Shown: piece by piece, positions 30,223-40,490 of the stretch
Position numbering within the stretch: the first letter of the stretch is position 1
Layout of the letters: each line of letters starts with the position of its first letter
Source of the DNA: Cymbomonas tetramitiformis
Taxonomy: Eukaryota > Chlorophyta > Pyramimonadophyceae > Pyramimonadales > Pyramimonadaceae
Assembly (NCBI GenBank): GCA_001247695.2
Contig: LGRX02003713.1
Span: 41,414-105,413, forward strand
Direction: 5' to 3'
DNA: 64,000 bases
The notes under the pieces: generated by a model
Database searches by the model: none
Told to the model about the DNA's origin: nothing
Seen by the model: the letters and a program-made list of their open reading frames with translations, nothing else
Made by a program: the position numbers and the translations under genes

Positions 30223-31404
30223 TCAGGTATCAAACTCCCCGAACTGAAGATGGTGGAAGAGATGACGCAACAGCGGAGCCGGTACTGGGTACACGGCGTG
30301 AGCATCTCGCGCTCCTGGTTGCTGTGAAGACGATGGTCCAAGCTGAGCAGTTTCAGGGTGCCCTCCGGTGGCCCATTTGCATGCGCAAGGTGTCCGCGAG
30401 GTGCACTCCAGCAATGGCGTTGGTGGAGGTGAGCTAGTCCAGATACACGTTGGTTTACGATATCGCTCCCCATACTTACAGTAGGTGCAAAAAAGAGGTT
30501 GTGGCAGTTCACGAACCACTGACCGCAACCGCAGCGCATTCGGGTATCTTCCTTCAGGATTTTCAAGAAACCAGTGCTTGGGCTTCAAGTACTCAATAGC
30601 ATCCAGGGTGCATTTCACACTCTTGTCTGCTCCTTCCAGATCAGGAGGTCCTCCCGTAGTGCGCGCCTGACTGTACTGGGTACATGGAGGGCTGGCCCAG
30701 ATGACATCAAAGAATCCCGGTGGGTACTGAGTGGGGTCCCAGTCCTCCATTGATGCGAGATGGTCGGGTTGCCATCGTGGGTCGTTGTCGAGCGTAACCA
30801 CCGAGGCAGACGGAAAGCACTTTGCAAACTCTCTTTCCACCGATCCGGTTCCGCTGAACAACACCAAGATTCTCACTGGCCGGGTCTTTCGCTCTTCAAG
30901 GTCGGTGATCACCACTAGCTCTCCATTCTCCAAGATTTCCACCCGCTCCCACGGCAGACAGAAGTCTTCCGGTGGAGAATCCACTTCCGGGACGTCACAT
31001 TGGTGTTCCATTAGCTGGGATAAAGTGACACCAAGGTGAACGGGCTGTCGCTGTTGACGTTGACGTCGGCCATGCTCAACGGACTTCAGCATGTCCGCCT
31101 GCATGCCCAACCGCCGTGCCTCGAACTCCTTGAGCTGCTGATTCTCCCCGCCTCTGTCCATCTTGTCTCTGGAGCGCCACTGGTCGTGAGCTGCCGAGTA
31201 GCCCGTCCAGCGTACCTTCCATTCCTCCACTGATTTACCCTTGATCATGCGTACACGATACGACAGAATTTTGTCCACGTGAGCTTCCGCTTGCCCATCT
31301 ACCATTACCGGGTGAGGTACGGGCAGTTGTGATCGAGATGCAAACTCATCCATGCCGGAAACGTATGGCTTCAGGCGGTGCTGTGCAAACACGTCGTGCG
31401 AATG
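30223..31404 (-). CDS. chromodomain plus C5-cytosine DNA methyltransferase, Gypsy C-terminus
   Basis: The frame first shows the end of the integrase (VFAQHRLKPYVSG). A chromodomain follows at about 31278-31156 (VDKIL, then EEWKVRWTGYSAAHDQW), which would read histone marks to target integration. Next comes a C5 methyltransferase: motif I ILVLFSGTGSVEREF, motif II VVTLDNDP, motif IV IWASPPCTQYS with the catalytic Cys (codon at 30684), motif VI FLENPEG, then YCKYGERYRKPTCIWTS and a C-x-C...GGHPETAQ tail ending VYPVPAPLLRHLF. The PPCTQYS and ENP forms are those of phage/giant-virus-like C5 enzymes rather than DNMT1 or CMT. The methyltransferase is unbroken to the stop. The frame is shifted relative to the integrase at about 31405, so this copy could not make the full polyprotein. 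Confidence 0.85.
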   Translation of the reverse strand, partial: HSHDVFAQHRLKPYVSGMDEFASRSQLPVPHPVMVDGQAEAHVDKILSYRVRMIKGKSVEEWKVRWTGYSAAHDQWRSRDKMDRGGENQQLKEFEARRLGMQADMLKSVEHGRRQRQQRQPVHLGVTLSQLMEHQCDVPEVDSPPEDFCLPWERVEILENGELVVITDLEERKTRPVRILVLFSGTGSVEREFAKCFPSASVVTLDNDPRWQPDHLASMEDWDPTQYPPGFFDVIWASPPCTQYSQARTTGGPPDLEGADKSVKCTLDAIEYLKPKHWFLENPEGRYPNALRLRSVVRELPQPLFCTYCKYGERYRKPTCIWTSSPPPTPLLECTSRTPCACKWATGGHPETAQLGPSSSQQPGARDAHAVYPVPAPLLRHLFHHLQFGEFDT

Positions 31405-33005
31405 CGCCGGTGCGGTGGTAGAGCCAACCGATAAGCCACCGGTGCCCCGCGGTCCGCCTCTGCCAGCTCCGCCTGCAAATCGCTGTAGAAGCACTCCACG
31501 ACAGTTACAGGTCCGTGCCACCGCTTGCCGAGCTTCCGGCACAGCGCACGGTCCATCACCTTCTCCGTCAGGTGACGAGCCTCGATCCATACCAGATCCC
31601 CCACTGCGTACCTATGCTGCTTGTGACGCCGGTCGAACTGCTCCCGCTGGCGCTGCTGAGCCAACTCAAGGCGGCCACGCGCGTCCCGCAACTGCGACGA
31701 AAACTTCACAGCCATCTCATGGGCGGTACCCACCCCCCCTTTTCGTCGCGCAGAGCCAGGGAGAGTCGCAGCCTCCAGGAACAGGTCCAGCTGAGACATT
31801 GGAGACACCCCGTAGCATAGCTCAAAGGGAGTGAATCCGGTGACGTCACTGCGCGAGTCGTTGATAGCAAACTCCACGTTTGTCATGTAGAGGTCCCAGT
31901 CATCCGGATTGGCACCCACGAACGAGCGCAACATGTCCTCGACCACCCTGTTGGTGTGTTCCGCCTGCCCGTCTGAACGAGGGTTGTACGGAGTGGTAGA
32001 AGCCACCCGCACCCCCATAAGTCTCATTAGCTCACGCCAGAACGAGTCTTGGAACCTGGGGTCACGGTCACATACGTATACAATCTTCATGGGGGCTCCA
32101 TGCTGCCTCTTGACCACGTCTAGGTAGATGCGGGCTACCGCCTGCGCAGAGCTGTCCCCAAAATTCATGGGCACAAGGTGTACCATTTTGCTCAGCTTGC
32201 ACGTAAAGGTGACGAAGGCGTCATTCCCCTGGGCGGTGAGCGGCAACCCTGTAACGAAGTCCACGCTCACATCTTGCCAGTTACGTTGAGGAATAGCGTG
32301 CGGATTCAACAATCCATCGGGGTAGGATGCCCGGGGACGAATCGCTTGACACGTAGGGCATGAGGCCACCCATCCTGCCACGTCCTCGGAGGCATTCTTC
32401 CACCAGAACCTGCGTAGATCTCTTTCCAGCGTCTTCTCCAAGCCAGTGTGACCTGCAGTGGTGGAGTCGTGGGCATCCTTGAAGACTACTACCTCTCGCA
32501 AAGGAGAGTCTTCGCCGAGGACCAACTGGTACCGTCCCGCGGCTACACGCCACAGTACGTTCCCGACGATGCGGAAGTCCCTCGTGGCATGGTGCGGGGC
32601 CGCAAGGATGTCATCCCGCAGCTGTTGAAGAGGGCCGGCACGTGCGTACTCATCGTGCAGGGACTCCAGGAATGTAACGTCCGTGGGGAGGCTCGAAGCA
32701 TCGCGGGTCTTAGCAGCCTTACCCTGTCGCACTATCGGAGGCGCCACTCGGGGATGCCGCACTCTTGGCGCCAGCTGTCGGGTAGGGGGAGCATGCACCA
32801 CCAGCACGGGCCACGGAAGGTCGTGGAGTACACCGTCAGGAGTCTCGAACAGCTGGGTGGGTACTCCTCGTTCGTCATGAGTAGGTATCACTTTCACCAG
32901 CCTCATACCAGCCATCCTGAAGAGTCGCCTCCATTGAGGCATGCGAGCCTGGATGTCCGGTAGAAGGAACACTGCCGAGGTATGCGCGGGGTCTTGCCGC
33001 CATTC
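31405..33005 (-). pseudogene. Gypsy integrase and end of N6-methyltransferase-like domain
   Basis: The minus-strand frame opens in the AT repeat and first reads VLRKYVDEWRQDPAHTSAVF then LLPDIQARMPQW and a Trp/Pro-rich segment, the C-terminal half of the N6-methyltransferase-like domain. The integrase follows: H2C2 zinc finger (HDSTTAGHTGLEK...CPTCQ), catalytic core with D in VDFVTG, D in CDRDPRF and E in GQAEHTNR, then the DNA-binding part with DLVWIEARHL and the KLGKRWHGP segment. All three DDE residues are present. The frame ends TTCLHSTA by a one-base shift near 31405 where the adjacent frame continues DVFAQHRLKPY. Confidence 0.85.
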
Positions 33006-33041
33006 ATCCACATACTTGCGCAACACTGCAAGTATGTGGAT
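33006..33041. repeat. perfect 14-bp hairpin next to AT microsatellite
   Basis: ATCCACATACTTGC (33006-33019) and GCAAGTATGTGGAT (33028-33041) with an 8-base loop. It contains codons of the methyltransferase-like domain (LRKYVDE), so one arm is a local inverted duplication. Confidence 0.85.
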
Positions 33042-33600
33042 ATATGACATATATCCACATATATATGACATATATCATATATATGTGATATATATATATA
33101 TATATATGATATATGTCATATATATCATATATGACATATATCATATATATATATATATATCATATATATATATATATATATCATATATGACATATATCAT
33201 ATATATATATATATCATATATATCATATATGATATATATGATATATATGATATATATATATGATATATATGATATATATATCATATATGACATATATGAT
33301 ATATGTCATATATATGATATATATGATATATATATCATATATGACATATATCATATATATATCATATATGACATATATGATATATGTCATATATATGATA
33401 TATGATATATATCTTATATCATATATCATATATATATATATATACATGTACATATATATATATACATACGTATGTACATATGTACATATATTTGTACATA
33501 TGTACGTCATAGTACATATATACATGTATGTACATATATACATGTATGTACATATACATGTATATATGTACATACATATATACATGTATGTATGTATGGA
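33030..33600. repeat. AT-rich microsatellite array (TATATGATATATGACATATA type)
   Basis: About 570 bp of TA dinucleotides with regularly spaced C and G giving ATATGTCATATAT and ACATGTATATAC variants. Almost every part is self-complementary. Frames within it are artefacts. It sits inside the N6-methyltransferase-like domain, between the NPPY motif and the next helix. Confidence 0.95.
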
Positions 33601-33945
33601 GATATGACTGCTGGAGTATGGGGGATTGCACCAGACGTGCTTTCCCCTCCACTGCTGTCGCAGACAATCAGTCTAGTATGCGTCCACTTGACGGTTCCGT
33701 CCACCCAGGTCACAACACGCGTCAACGTCGAAGCTGCCGAACTGTCGTTGGAGGCGCTCAAAGACCTCCTTGCGCACCTTCCAATCCTGCCGATCGGCTG
33801 GCTGTTTGGTGGCTCGACCAGACGGCTGAGCTGGCTGCTTAGGACCTTGGGAATGCGTAGCAGGCGGTGTCGAGGTTTTCGGCTTGGTGGAAGGAGTCGT
33901 CGTATCAGTGGTTTGTCGCAGCTGAGCACTACGGCGCAATACTGG
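33601..33945 (-). pseudogene. phage-type N6-adenine methyltransferase-like domain, N-terminal half
   Basis: The minus strand reads DWKVRKEVFERLQRQFGSFD, then VDACCD, then [17 protein letters not shown] and [13 protein letters not shown]. This is the layout of phage-type Dam-like methyltransferases: an entry helix (xWxTPxxxFxxL), FDVDAC (SAM-binding region) and NPPY (catalytic motif for N6-adenine). The single TAG is one transition from TGG, so the ancestor probably read YWTD. It is shifted one frame from the RNase H frame (near 33940) and cut on its other side by the AT microsatellite. Such domains are known in DIRS elements; here it lies between RNase H and integrase of a Gypsy element. Confidence 0.75.
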
Positions 33946-33999
33946 ATCGGTGCCCGGGGTGCTCGCTTCCTGCCGGCGCTTTCCACATTCGGACAGATT

Positions 34000-34997
34000 A
34001 CAAAATCAGTGAAGTAGTCGGTGGGAGCTCGCAACATTAGTTCCTCTCCAGCGGTTGCATGCTTAGGCGAGCTAGTTGCATGCTCAGGCTGGCACGTTGC
34101 ACGCCCCGCATGCCCCGCATGCCCCGGCGTATGCCCCGGGGCATGCCCCGCTGCATGCCCCACTGAGCTGGTTGCATGCTCAGCCGGCCGTGTTGCCTGC
34201 CCCGCATGCCCCGCATGCCCCGGGGCATGCCCCACTGAGCTGGTTGCATGCTCAACCGGCTGTGTTGCATGCCCCGCATGCCCCGTATGCCCCGGCGCAT
34301 GCCCCGCTGCATGCCCCACTGAGCTGGCAGCATGCTCAGCCGAGCCGGTCGCGTGCCAGGGCGCGCTTCCAGCCTGGATCAGGCTCTCCAGGGCCCGCTC
34401 CGCCGCCTGAAGTGTCTCCACGCCATCCATCCATGATTCCATGGTGGCCACCCATCCTGGTACAGGGGTTGGCGGGTGGTCTTCAAAGATCTCGTCGGCA
34501 TCCAGCACGGAGAGTGGGTCCTTGGGGAGGTCCGTCTCCTTGTCTACGACACCGGCCTCCTTGAGCCCTTCTCGCGGGTCCTTGGTCACGTAGTCAGGTC
34601 GGCGAGATAGCGCATCGGGGACCAGAAGAAGAGCTCCTTTGACGTACTCCATTCGTGGGACACCAACTTCCACCAGGTCCATGTACCACCGTGCCTGTCG
34701 TCGGCTAAGTTCTCGTCCCGGGGACATTAGCCATTCCAGGGGGCGATGGTCACCTTGTAACCGGAAGTCGGAGGAGAACAGGTAGTGCCTCCAGGTGACG
34801 GTGGTGCAATGGTGCAACGCGCAGAGCTCCCTTTCGCCGGTGTGGTAATTCTGTTCCGCCGCAGAAAACTGCCGACTGTCGTAGGCTATCACCCTCATAC
34901 CGTCACCAGTATCTTGCACGAGTACGCCTCCCAAAGCAACTCCACTTGCATCCGTTTGTACCAAAAACGGCGCTGACCCATCCGCGGCTGCCTTCAT
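34000..34997 (-). pseudogene. Gypsy RNase H with His-Ala repeat linker
   Basis: The minus frame from 34997 reads APFLVQTDASGVALGGVLVQ, YDSRQFSAAEQNYHTGERE, then RLQGDHRPLEWL and VPDALSRRP: the RNase H catalytic Asp, Glu and Asp of Ty3/Gypsy. A connector follows, then 34350-34040 encodes repeats such as GHAPGHAGHAGQATRPAEHA, the product of a GCATGCCCC-type DNA repeat read in this frame. The linker ends near FTDFVICPNVES. RNase H removes the RNA template during copying. The repeat linker is unusual for Gypsy and precedes the methyltransferase-like domain. Confidence 0.8.
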
Positions 34998-35257
34998 GAT
35001 TTGTCAGGCAATGCCAATACAGGGGCTGAGGAGAGTGCGGTCTTCAACTCGTCGAAGGCCCATTGCTGGAGTTCTCCCCATTGCCACGGTACGTCGGTCT
35101 TGGTGAGCGAGGTCAGGGGTTGGGCAATCTCCGAGAACCGGTGCACGAACCGGCGGTAGTGCCCCGCTAGCCCAAGGCGCTGTCTGACGCGGGTTACCGT
35201 CTCCAGCTTCGGCCAGTCCTTGATGGAGGACACCTTGTCATGCTCGGATTCGCCCAC
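34994..35257 (-). pseudogene. Gypsy reverse transcriptase, thumb/connection only
   Basis: An 87-residue frame with VRQRLGLAGHYRRFVHRFSE then IAQPLTSLTKTD and FDELKTALSSAPVLALPDKS, the standard segment just after the RT catalytic core. It is one frame off from the RNase H part. The fingers and palm (with YxDD) are absent; the next sequence on the 5' side is the unrelated ORF1-like region, so a deletion removed them. Confidence 0.8.
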
Positions 35258-35789
35258 CGGTTGTCAGGTCACGCTCAGGGCCTCCCAAGCAGCAAGACGC
35301 GCAGCCTCCCAAGCCGCAAGACGTGCAGTTTCCTCCTTCCTCCGGGCTTTCACCCGCTGGTCCAACGTCGTGCGCTTCCTCCCACTCCTCGAAGGCTTCG
35401 AACGACGGGTAGGCGTATCCTCCTCCGAGGACAGCTCACGGTGCTGCTGCAACCGGTACTGGCTGCAATGAATCTCCATCTCGGACTCGTCCGTGCTGTA
35501 GGTTAGATCCGAGGGGCTCGATCCCAGAGTTGCTGCGAGAACTGTCTCGTCTGGTTTGAGGGGGGCAGGATTGGGAGGTGGGGATGCTCGTCGGACGCGT
35601 CCGAACACAGCCTGCACGACCGCCTTGCCGTACTGCTTGACCCGCTGGGCTGTCGTGGTCCATGTTGAGGCCGTCTTGAGCGCATGAGAGTCAAGGGGAG
35701 TGTCGCCAGTGTCCTGCGCTCGTTGTGCCCGCCGACGTCGCCACAAGCGATAGGCTTGCTGTATTGATATCGCCGCGCATGGGAGTTTG

Positions 35790-36275
35790 TTCCATTTATT
35801 GTCGCGGGAAGGGGGGGGGGATATGGCAGACCCCCACCACCCTGGCGGACATCATTTCTTCACCCCTCCCCGGCGGACACTCTCCACCGCACTTTGGCAA
35901 CCCACACCCCACCCACCCGGCTGGACAACACGGCGGACGGGCTATCACGTGACCCCACCACCCCAGCGGACAAAACGGAAATCCTAACCCCCCGCGACAA
36001 TAAATCAAGGTAAGGTTTGCGCGGAGTCCAAAAATGCAAAAACTTTTCAAAAATCTTTTATTTGATAAATAGGTTGCCCAGAGCACCCTGTACATATTGC
36101 GCACTTCAGGTATCAAATTGACCACGTTAATGAAAAGTTATGGTCGATACCGCTCGGTCACCCCCCATACTTAACCATACTTAAGCGCAAACTTAAATCC
36201 CTCGTATCTCAAAATCTAGATTTTGAAAAGTTTTTGCATTTTTGGACTCCGCGCAAACCTTACCTTGAAATGGAA
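35790..36275. mobile_element. MITE with TGTTCCATTTATTGTCGCGG ends
   Basis: TGTTCCATTTATTGTCGCGG at about 35790 is matched in inverse orientation by CCCGCGACAATAAA (35991-36004) plus TGGAACA (36269-36275), once the nested MITE at 36005-36268 and one AA are removed. The interior is C-rich (CACCCC, GGCGGAC) and non-coding. No target duplication was found. Confidence 0.65.
36005..36268. mobile_element. TCAAGGTA-type MITE, intact
   Basis: 264 bp; 48-bp terminal inverted repeats, TCAAGGTAAGGTTTGCGCGG at the left and the inverse at the right, flanked by AA on both sides (2-bp duplication; the uninterrupted site is seen at about 35790-35812 in the opposite orientation). The centre contains CCCCCCATACTTAACC and ATACTTAAG. 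Non-coding. Confidence 0.9.
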
Positions 36276-36659
36276 CAGCCCTTGACATTGTCGAAGGCGA
36301 CGGAGCCCAGTCATCTCCCAAGGTCGGCCTTCCTGCGGTACATTCGTCTTCGGCCCGTATTCTTGCTCCACAGCCCGACGCTGCTCACATGGGCTTAACT
36401 CTGCCCAGGCCAAGCCCAATGTGCCGCCCATGCGACCACGCAAGCGGGCAAGTATAAGCTCGTCCAACTCGTACTTCCGTTGGCGACGGCTGAAAGAAGT
36501 AGTCGCGGGACGTTGTGTAGCATGGCGGCGACTGCGCTCCGCCATCTTGCGTGCCTCTGCCGGGGACTTCTTCTTGAGGGGCATGCGCAGTTGTCGTAGT
36601 AGGACACTTTCAGAAGAGCCGTCGCACGAGTGAGAATGGCTTAAGTATGTGTCACAACT

Positions 36660-37850
36660 ATAATGGAATATTTCTATGATGTAATGTAATCGCTGTGGAA
36701 TCGCAGGAATTAAAAAAATACAATTTTTTTTCATTTTCCCAAAGAAATATTTTTTCAGGGTGAAATCGCCGAAAAACCGTTGTTTTTAGCTTGATTTGGC
36801 CTTCTACTCCATTACGCGGGTGAGGAGTGCAGCGATTCGTGGAATTGAGGGGTTTCATATGTCAGGTAATTAATCCTGATGGTCACCGCAATTTGAAATT
36901 TTGGAAAAAAATATATTTTTGGCTCAAATCGGCCGAAAATCGCGATTTTTTGCCTGTTTCGGCCTGTCGCGGGCCTGTTTTGGCGTTCTACGCCACTCCG
37001 CGCGTGTGGAGTGCGCATATTCGTGGAAATGAGGGTTTTCACATATCACCTAAGCACTCCTGATGGGAATCGCAATTTGAAATTTTGGAAAAAAATATTT
37101 TTTTGGCCCAAATTTCAACAGAAATCGTTTTTTTTTTGCCTGTTCGTCGGCCTGTCGCGGGCGTTTTGGCGTTCTACGCCACTCGGCGCGTGTGGAGTGC
37201 ACATATTCGTGGAAATGAGGATTTTCACATATCACCTAAGCACTCCTGATCGGAATCGCAATTTGAAACTTTGGAAAAAAAATATTTTTTTGGCCCAAAT
37301 TTCAACAGAAATCGATTTTTTTGCCTGTTTCGGCCAGTTGCGGGCCTGTTTTGGCGTTCTACGCCACTCCGCGCGTGTGGAGTGCACATATTCGTGGAAA
37401 TGAGGATTTTCACACATCACCTAGGCACTCCGGATGGGAATCGCAATTTGAAATTTTGGGGGGAAATAATTTTTTGGCCCAACTTTTAACAGAAATCGAT
37501 TTTTTTGCCTGTTTCGGCCAGTCGCGGGCCTGTTTTGGCGTTCTACGCCACTCCGCGCGTGCGGAGTGCACATATTCGTGGAAATGAGGGTGATCACATA
37601 TCACCTGAGCACTCCGGATGGGAATCGCAATTTGAAATTTTGGAAAAAACATTTTTTTGGCCCACATCTCAACATAACTCGTTTTTTGCCTGTTTCGGCT
37701 TGTTCGTGCGGGCCTGTTTTGGCGTTCTACGCCACTCCGCGCGTGTGGAGTGCACATATTCGTGGAATTGAGGGGCTTTAAGTATCACATAAGCAATTTT
37801 GATGGGAATCGCAATTTGAAATTTATCCAAATCGATTACAAAATCCTTGT
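36660..37850 (+). repeat. left arm: six about 185-bp units
   Basis: The string TTCGTGGAA recurs at about 36838, 37018, 37206, 37390, 37575 and 37760 (periods 180-188). Each unit contains GGGCCTGTTTTGGCGTTCTA, the imperfect palindrome ACTCCGCGCGTGTGGAGT, and AAATTTTGGAAAAAAATATT. Protein-like frames (AFYATPRVWSAHIRGNE) are repeat artefacts. Confidence 0.95.
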
Positions 37851-38445
37851 TATTTTGGTATATTATTCGTGGGCCCTGTCGGGCGTTATGCACGGGAGCA
37901 CGGCACGCCGAGACCAAATGCTATTCAACATGGTGTTGTTTGGGTTCTAAGATTCTAGTGATCTATCCTGCGGTGATGATTATACTTCTTCTCAACAACC
38001 CTAGGATGCGTTGGTGCTCAGCATCGGACACCCTATAGACGACTCCTTACCGCGGTATTTGCGTCTGGTCATTGTCACTTCCCTGCGAGCTTCCCTCCTT
38101 CGCGCATGCTTTTCAAGGCGCCTTTTCTTAACACGGTGCTCGGTTTTCCAGTTAAAACATTCCATTTATCGACGAACTCGCGAGATCTGCCCCGCTAGTT
38201 ATGTTGCATGAATCACATTCGTTGGTGCAAAAGGAAACTCCAAAGGCAAGTTGCGCGCCATGTCGCCGAGGCTCACGGGCCATGGCAATACATCCACAAG
38301 GTACCGGAAGGAAGAGGCATCCCTTTTCGAAAAACGCCACTCAAAAGCGGCAAACGACATGTAAGGAATCTACTGGCGAATGCACGCCTTTAATAAACAT
38401 ATTTGCATGTCAGAACTTTTAATGAACGGACACCCACATACCTTA

Positions 38446-39645
38446 GGAATATGAATAGTCGATTAGTCGATCGTGGAAAAGTATACGTAGCGTAAGTATC
38501 GCCCCCAGGATGAAATGACTGTTGCCGCTGGTTCGATCGTGGGGGCGATCCGCCATTTCTCGATTCATCCGCACCCGGACATGTTATATTTCACGTGGCG
38601 TGTGTATCGCACCCACGATCAACTGATGCGTCGATCGTGCGGGCGATTCATAAATTTCGATTCAAGATTCGATCGTGTAATGATTTATCGCCCCGGACAT
38701 GTCATGTTTCACGTGGCGCATGTATCGCACCCACGATTAGGTGATGGGATGATCGGGAGGGCGATAATGCATATCAGATACTTTAATTGAAATTCCGTCA
38801 CGACACCGTAGGCATGTCAGGCCAAAAGTCCGATACCTGCTCACAGGAAGCTCGAATGGTCATGACGTTTCGCCCACACGATCAAGGGATGGGATGATCG
38901 GGAGGGCGATAATGTATATCGGAGCCCTCCTCCGACACATTATAATTGAACGAACGACACGAGAGCCACTTCGCAAGCACTAATTTTCTGCAAAGGAATA
39001 TGAATACGGTCGATTAGTCGATCGTGGAAAAGTATACGTAGCGTAAGTATCGCCCCCAGGATGAAATGACTGTTGCCGCTGGTTCGATCGTGGGGGCGAT
39101 CCGCCATTTCTTGATTCATCCGCACCCGGACATGTTATATTTCACGTGGCGTGTGTATCGCACTCACGATCAACTGATGCGTCGATCGTGCGGGCGATTC
39201 ATAAATTTCGATTCAAGATTCGATCGTGTAATGATTTATCGCCCCGGACATGTCATGTTTCACGTGGCGCATGTATCGCACTCACGATCAACTGATGCGT
39301 CGATCGTGCGGGCGATTCATAAATTTCGATTCAAGATTCGATCGTGTAATGATTTATCGCCCCGGACATGTCATGTTTCACGTGGCGCATGTATCGCACC
39401 CACGATTAGGTGATGGGATGATCGGGAGGGCGATAATGCATATCAGATACTTTAATTGAAATTCCGTCACGACACCGTAGGCATGTCAGGCCAAAAGTCC
39501 GATACCTGCTCACAGGAAGCTCGAATGGTCATGACGTTTCGCCCACACGATCAAGGGATGGAATGATCGGGAGGGCGATAATGTATATCGGAGCCCTCCT
39601 CCGACACATTATAATTGAACGAACGACACGAGAGCCACTGCGCAA
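38446..39645 (+). repeat. tandem duplication of 535/651 bp with CGATCGTG motifs
   Basis: Copy 1 (38446-38980) and copy 2 (38995-39645) are nearly identical and both start GGAATATGAATA. Copy 2 contains an extra internal duplication of about 116 bp. Many CGATCGTG(G/C)GGGCGAT strings are present. Frames with similar peptides in both copies have no recognisable domain. Confidence 0.9.
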
Positions 39646-40183
39646 TAAGCACTTCTGTAATGTTCTGCTCACAGGGTTGAATTGTTGTGGTGCACCGCTT
39701 TACTGCACATCTCACCTGACACTAAACGCGGTCACAAGCTTGTTTGACCCAGCAGGAAGGGTTTTACGTTTTCTCTTCAAGGGAGCAGCGCGTTCAGAGA
39801 ATATTTCTCTGGCGGATCTTAAGGTCCTCGGGTTTAATCACCCCTGCTCGCTCCCCCTGTAACTCTGGTTTGCTTTCCTGTCTGCAGATCTGCCTGGACA
39901 GTTTTTTAAAACTCCCACAAAGATATGCCAACGAAATGTTTTCCCCGCAGGTTGGTATGTGCTGCTGAGCAGCTGTCTTTTTGCTTTTTCGCGGTACCCT
40001 CACTATTCTTTTTTCGGAGGCTGGAAATGATGAATCGGAGTCGGAAAAATCTCTCTCAAGGTGCCGCAAGCTCCGCTGCAGCCTGTGATTAATTTAAGTT
40101 TACCTTACTAGGGCCTAAGGTGCAGACTTGCTTGCGTGTGCATATTGTTTCTTAACTTCGTCTTGACTTCAGACGGTGTTTTG

Positions 40184-40246
40184 GGGGCTGCAGTCTGAGT
40201 GTTGGGGTAAACCCCACTCAGCTTGGGTTGAAATCCCAACAGTTCC
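40184..40246 (+). ncRNA. candidate tRNA-like three-way-junction motif, copy 1
   Basis: A 7-bp closing stem GGGGCTG/CAGTTCC (two G-U pairs), a hairpin TGAG...CTCA with a second GGGG/CCCC stem, and a T-arm-like hairpin TTGGG-TTGAAAT-CCCAA directly before the closing strand. It lacks a D-arm. Fold by eye only. Confidence 0.3.
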
Positions 40247-40435
40247 GTGGGGGGGGGAGCGTGGATGCGAGTGCCACAGGTAGGAAGCTAGATCTATTGC
40301 ACACAACAACAGCCTGCAGCACTGCATCCCGTTCGCTGTACGTTTTACAGGCAGTACGGTTAGAACCCTGACTGTGTGATGCAGGATGCAATACGCAGTA
40401 AGGGAAGGAGTGTATATTTGAACAGGCGTTTTTTT

Positions 40436-40490
40436 GGGACTGTAGTATGAGTATAACCCACTCAGTTTGGGTTAGAATCCCAACAGTTCC
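40436..40490 (+). ncRNA. candidate tRNA-like three-way-junction motif, copy 2
   Basis: Same architecture in 55 bases: GGGACTG/CAGTTCC, an anticodon-arm-like hairpin TGAGT-ATAACCC-ACTCA with a 7-base loop, and TTGGG-TTAGAAT-CCCAA. The fourth closing pair is A-U here and G-U in copy 1. Could be a degraded tRNA-derived SINE head or an undescribed RNA motif. Confidence 0.3.

Larger units (their letters stand above)
35264..36584 (-). pseudogene. ORF1-like protein of Gypsy element, interrupted by MITEs
   Basis: The 5' part (36584-36276) begins MPLKKKSPAEARKMAERSRR and contains ELDELILARLRGRMGGTLGL; the 3' part (35746-35264) is Arg/Ser-rich with RRSKPSRSGRKR and a twofold AAWEAARLAAWEA repeat. Between them lie two nested MITEs (35790-36275, 36005-36268). 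The family is not recognised; position and composition suggest a region between gag and pol. The joined coding is inferred from strand and spacing only. Confidence 0.45.
30173..36600 (-). mobile_element. chromodomain Gypsy element with two DNA methyltransferase domains (pol part)
   Basis: Minus-strand order: ORF1-like protein (36584-35264), RT thumb, RNase H, His-Ala repeat linker, N6-adenine methyltransferase-like domain, integrase, chromodomain, C5-cytosine methyltransferase. The RT catalytic core is missing and several frameshifts and one stop are present. No LTR was identified: the left end abuts the TTGTACC element at 30172 and the right end abuts the foldback element. The gag at 43.5-45.2 kb probably belongs to it. 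Confidence 0.8.

Noticed and set aside
33030..33607. Tyr/Ile-rich frames (YIYIYMIYD) on both strands
   Set aside because: Translation of an AT-rich microsatellite, not protein coding.
36812..37771. Several 60-115-aa frames with AFYATPRVWSAHIRGNE
   Set aside because: Mirror the 185-bp subrepeats on both strands and both arms; no domain and no consistent start.
40184..40246. Considered as a hammerhead ribozyme because of a GAAA-type segment
   Set aside because: The CTGATGA core is absent and the closing stems do not match the hammerhead layout.
40436..40490. Considered as a functional tRNA gene
   Set aside because: No D-arm, only 55 bases, and the loop TTAGAAT departs from the T-loop consensus; kept only as an RNA-like motif.
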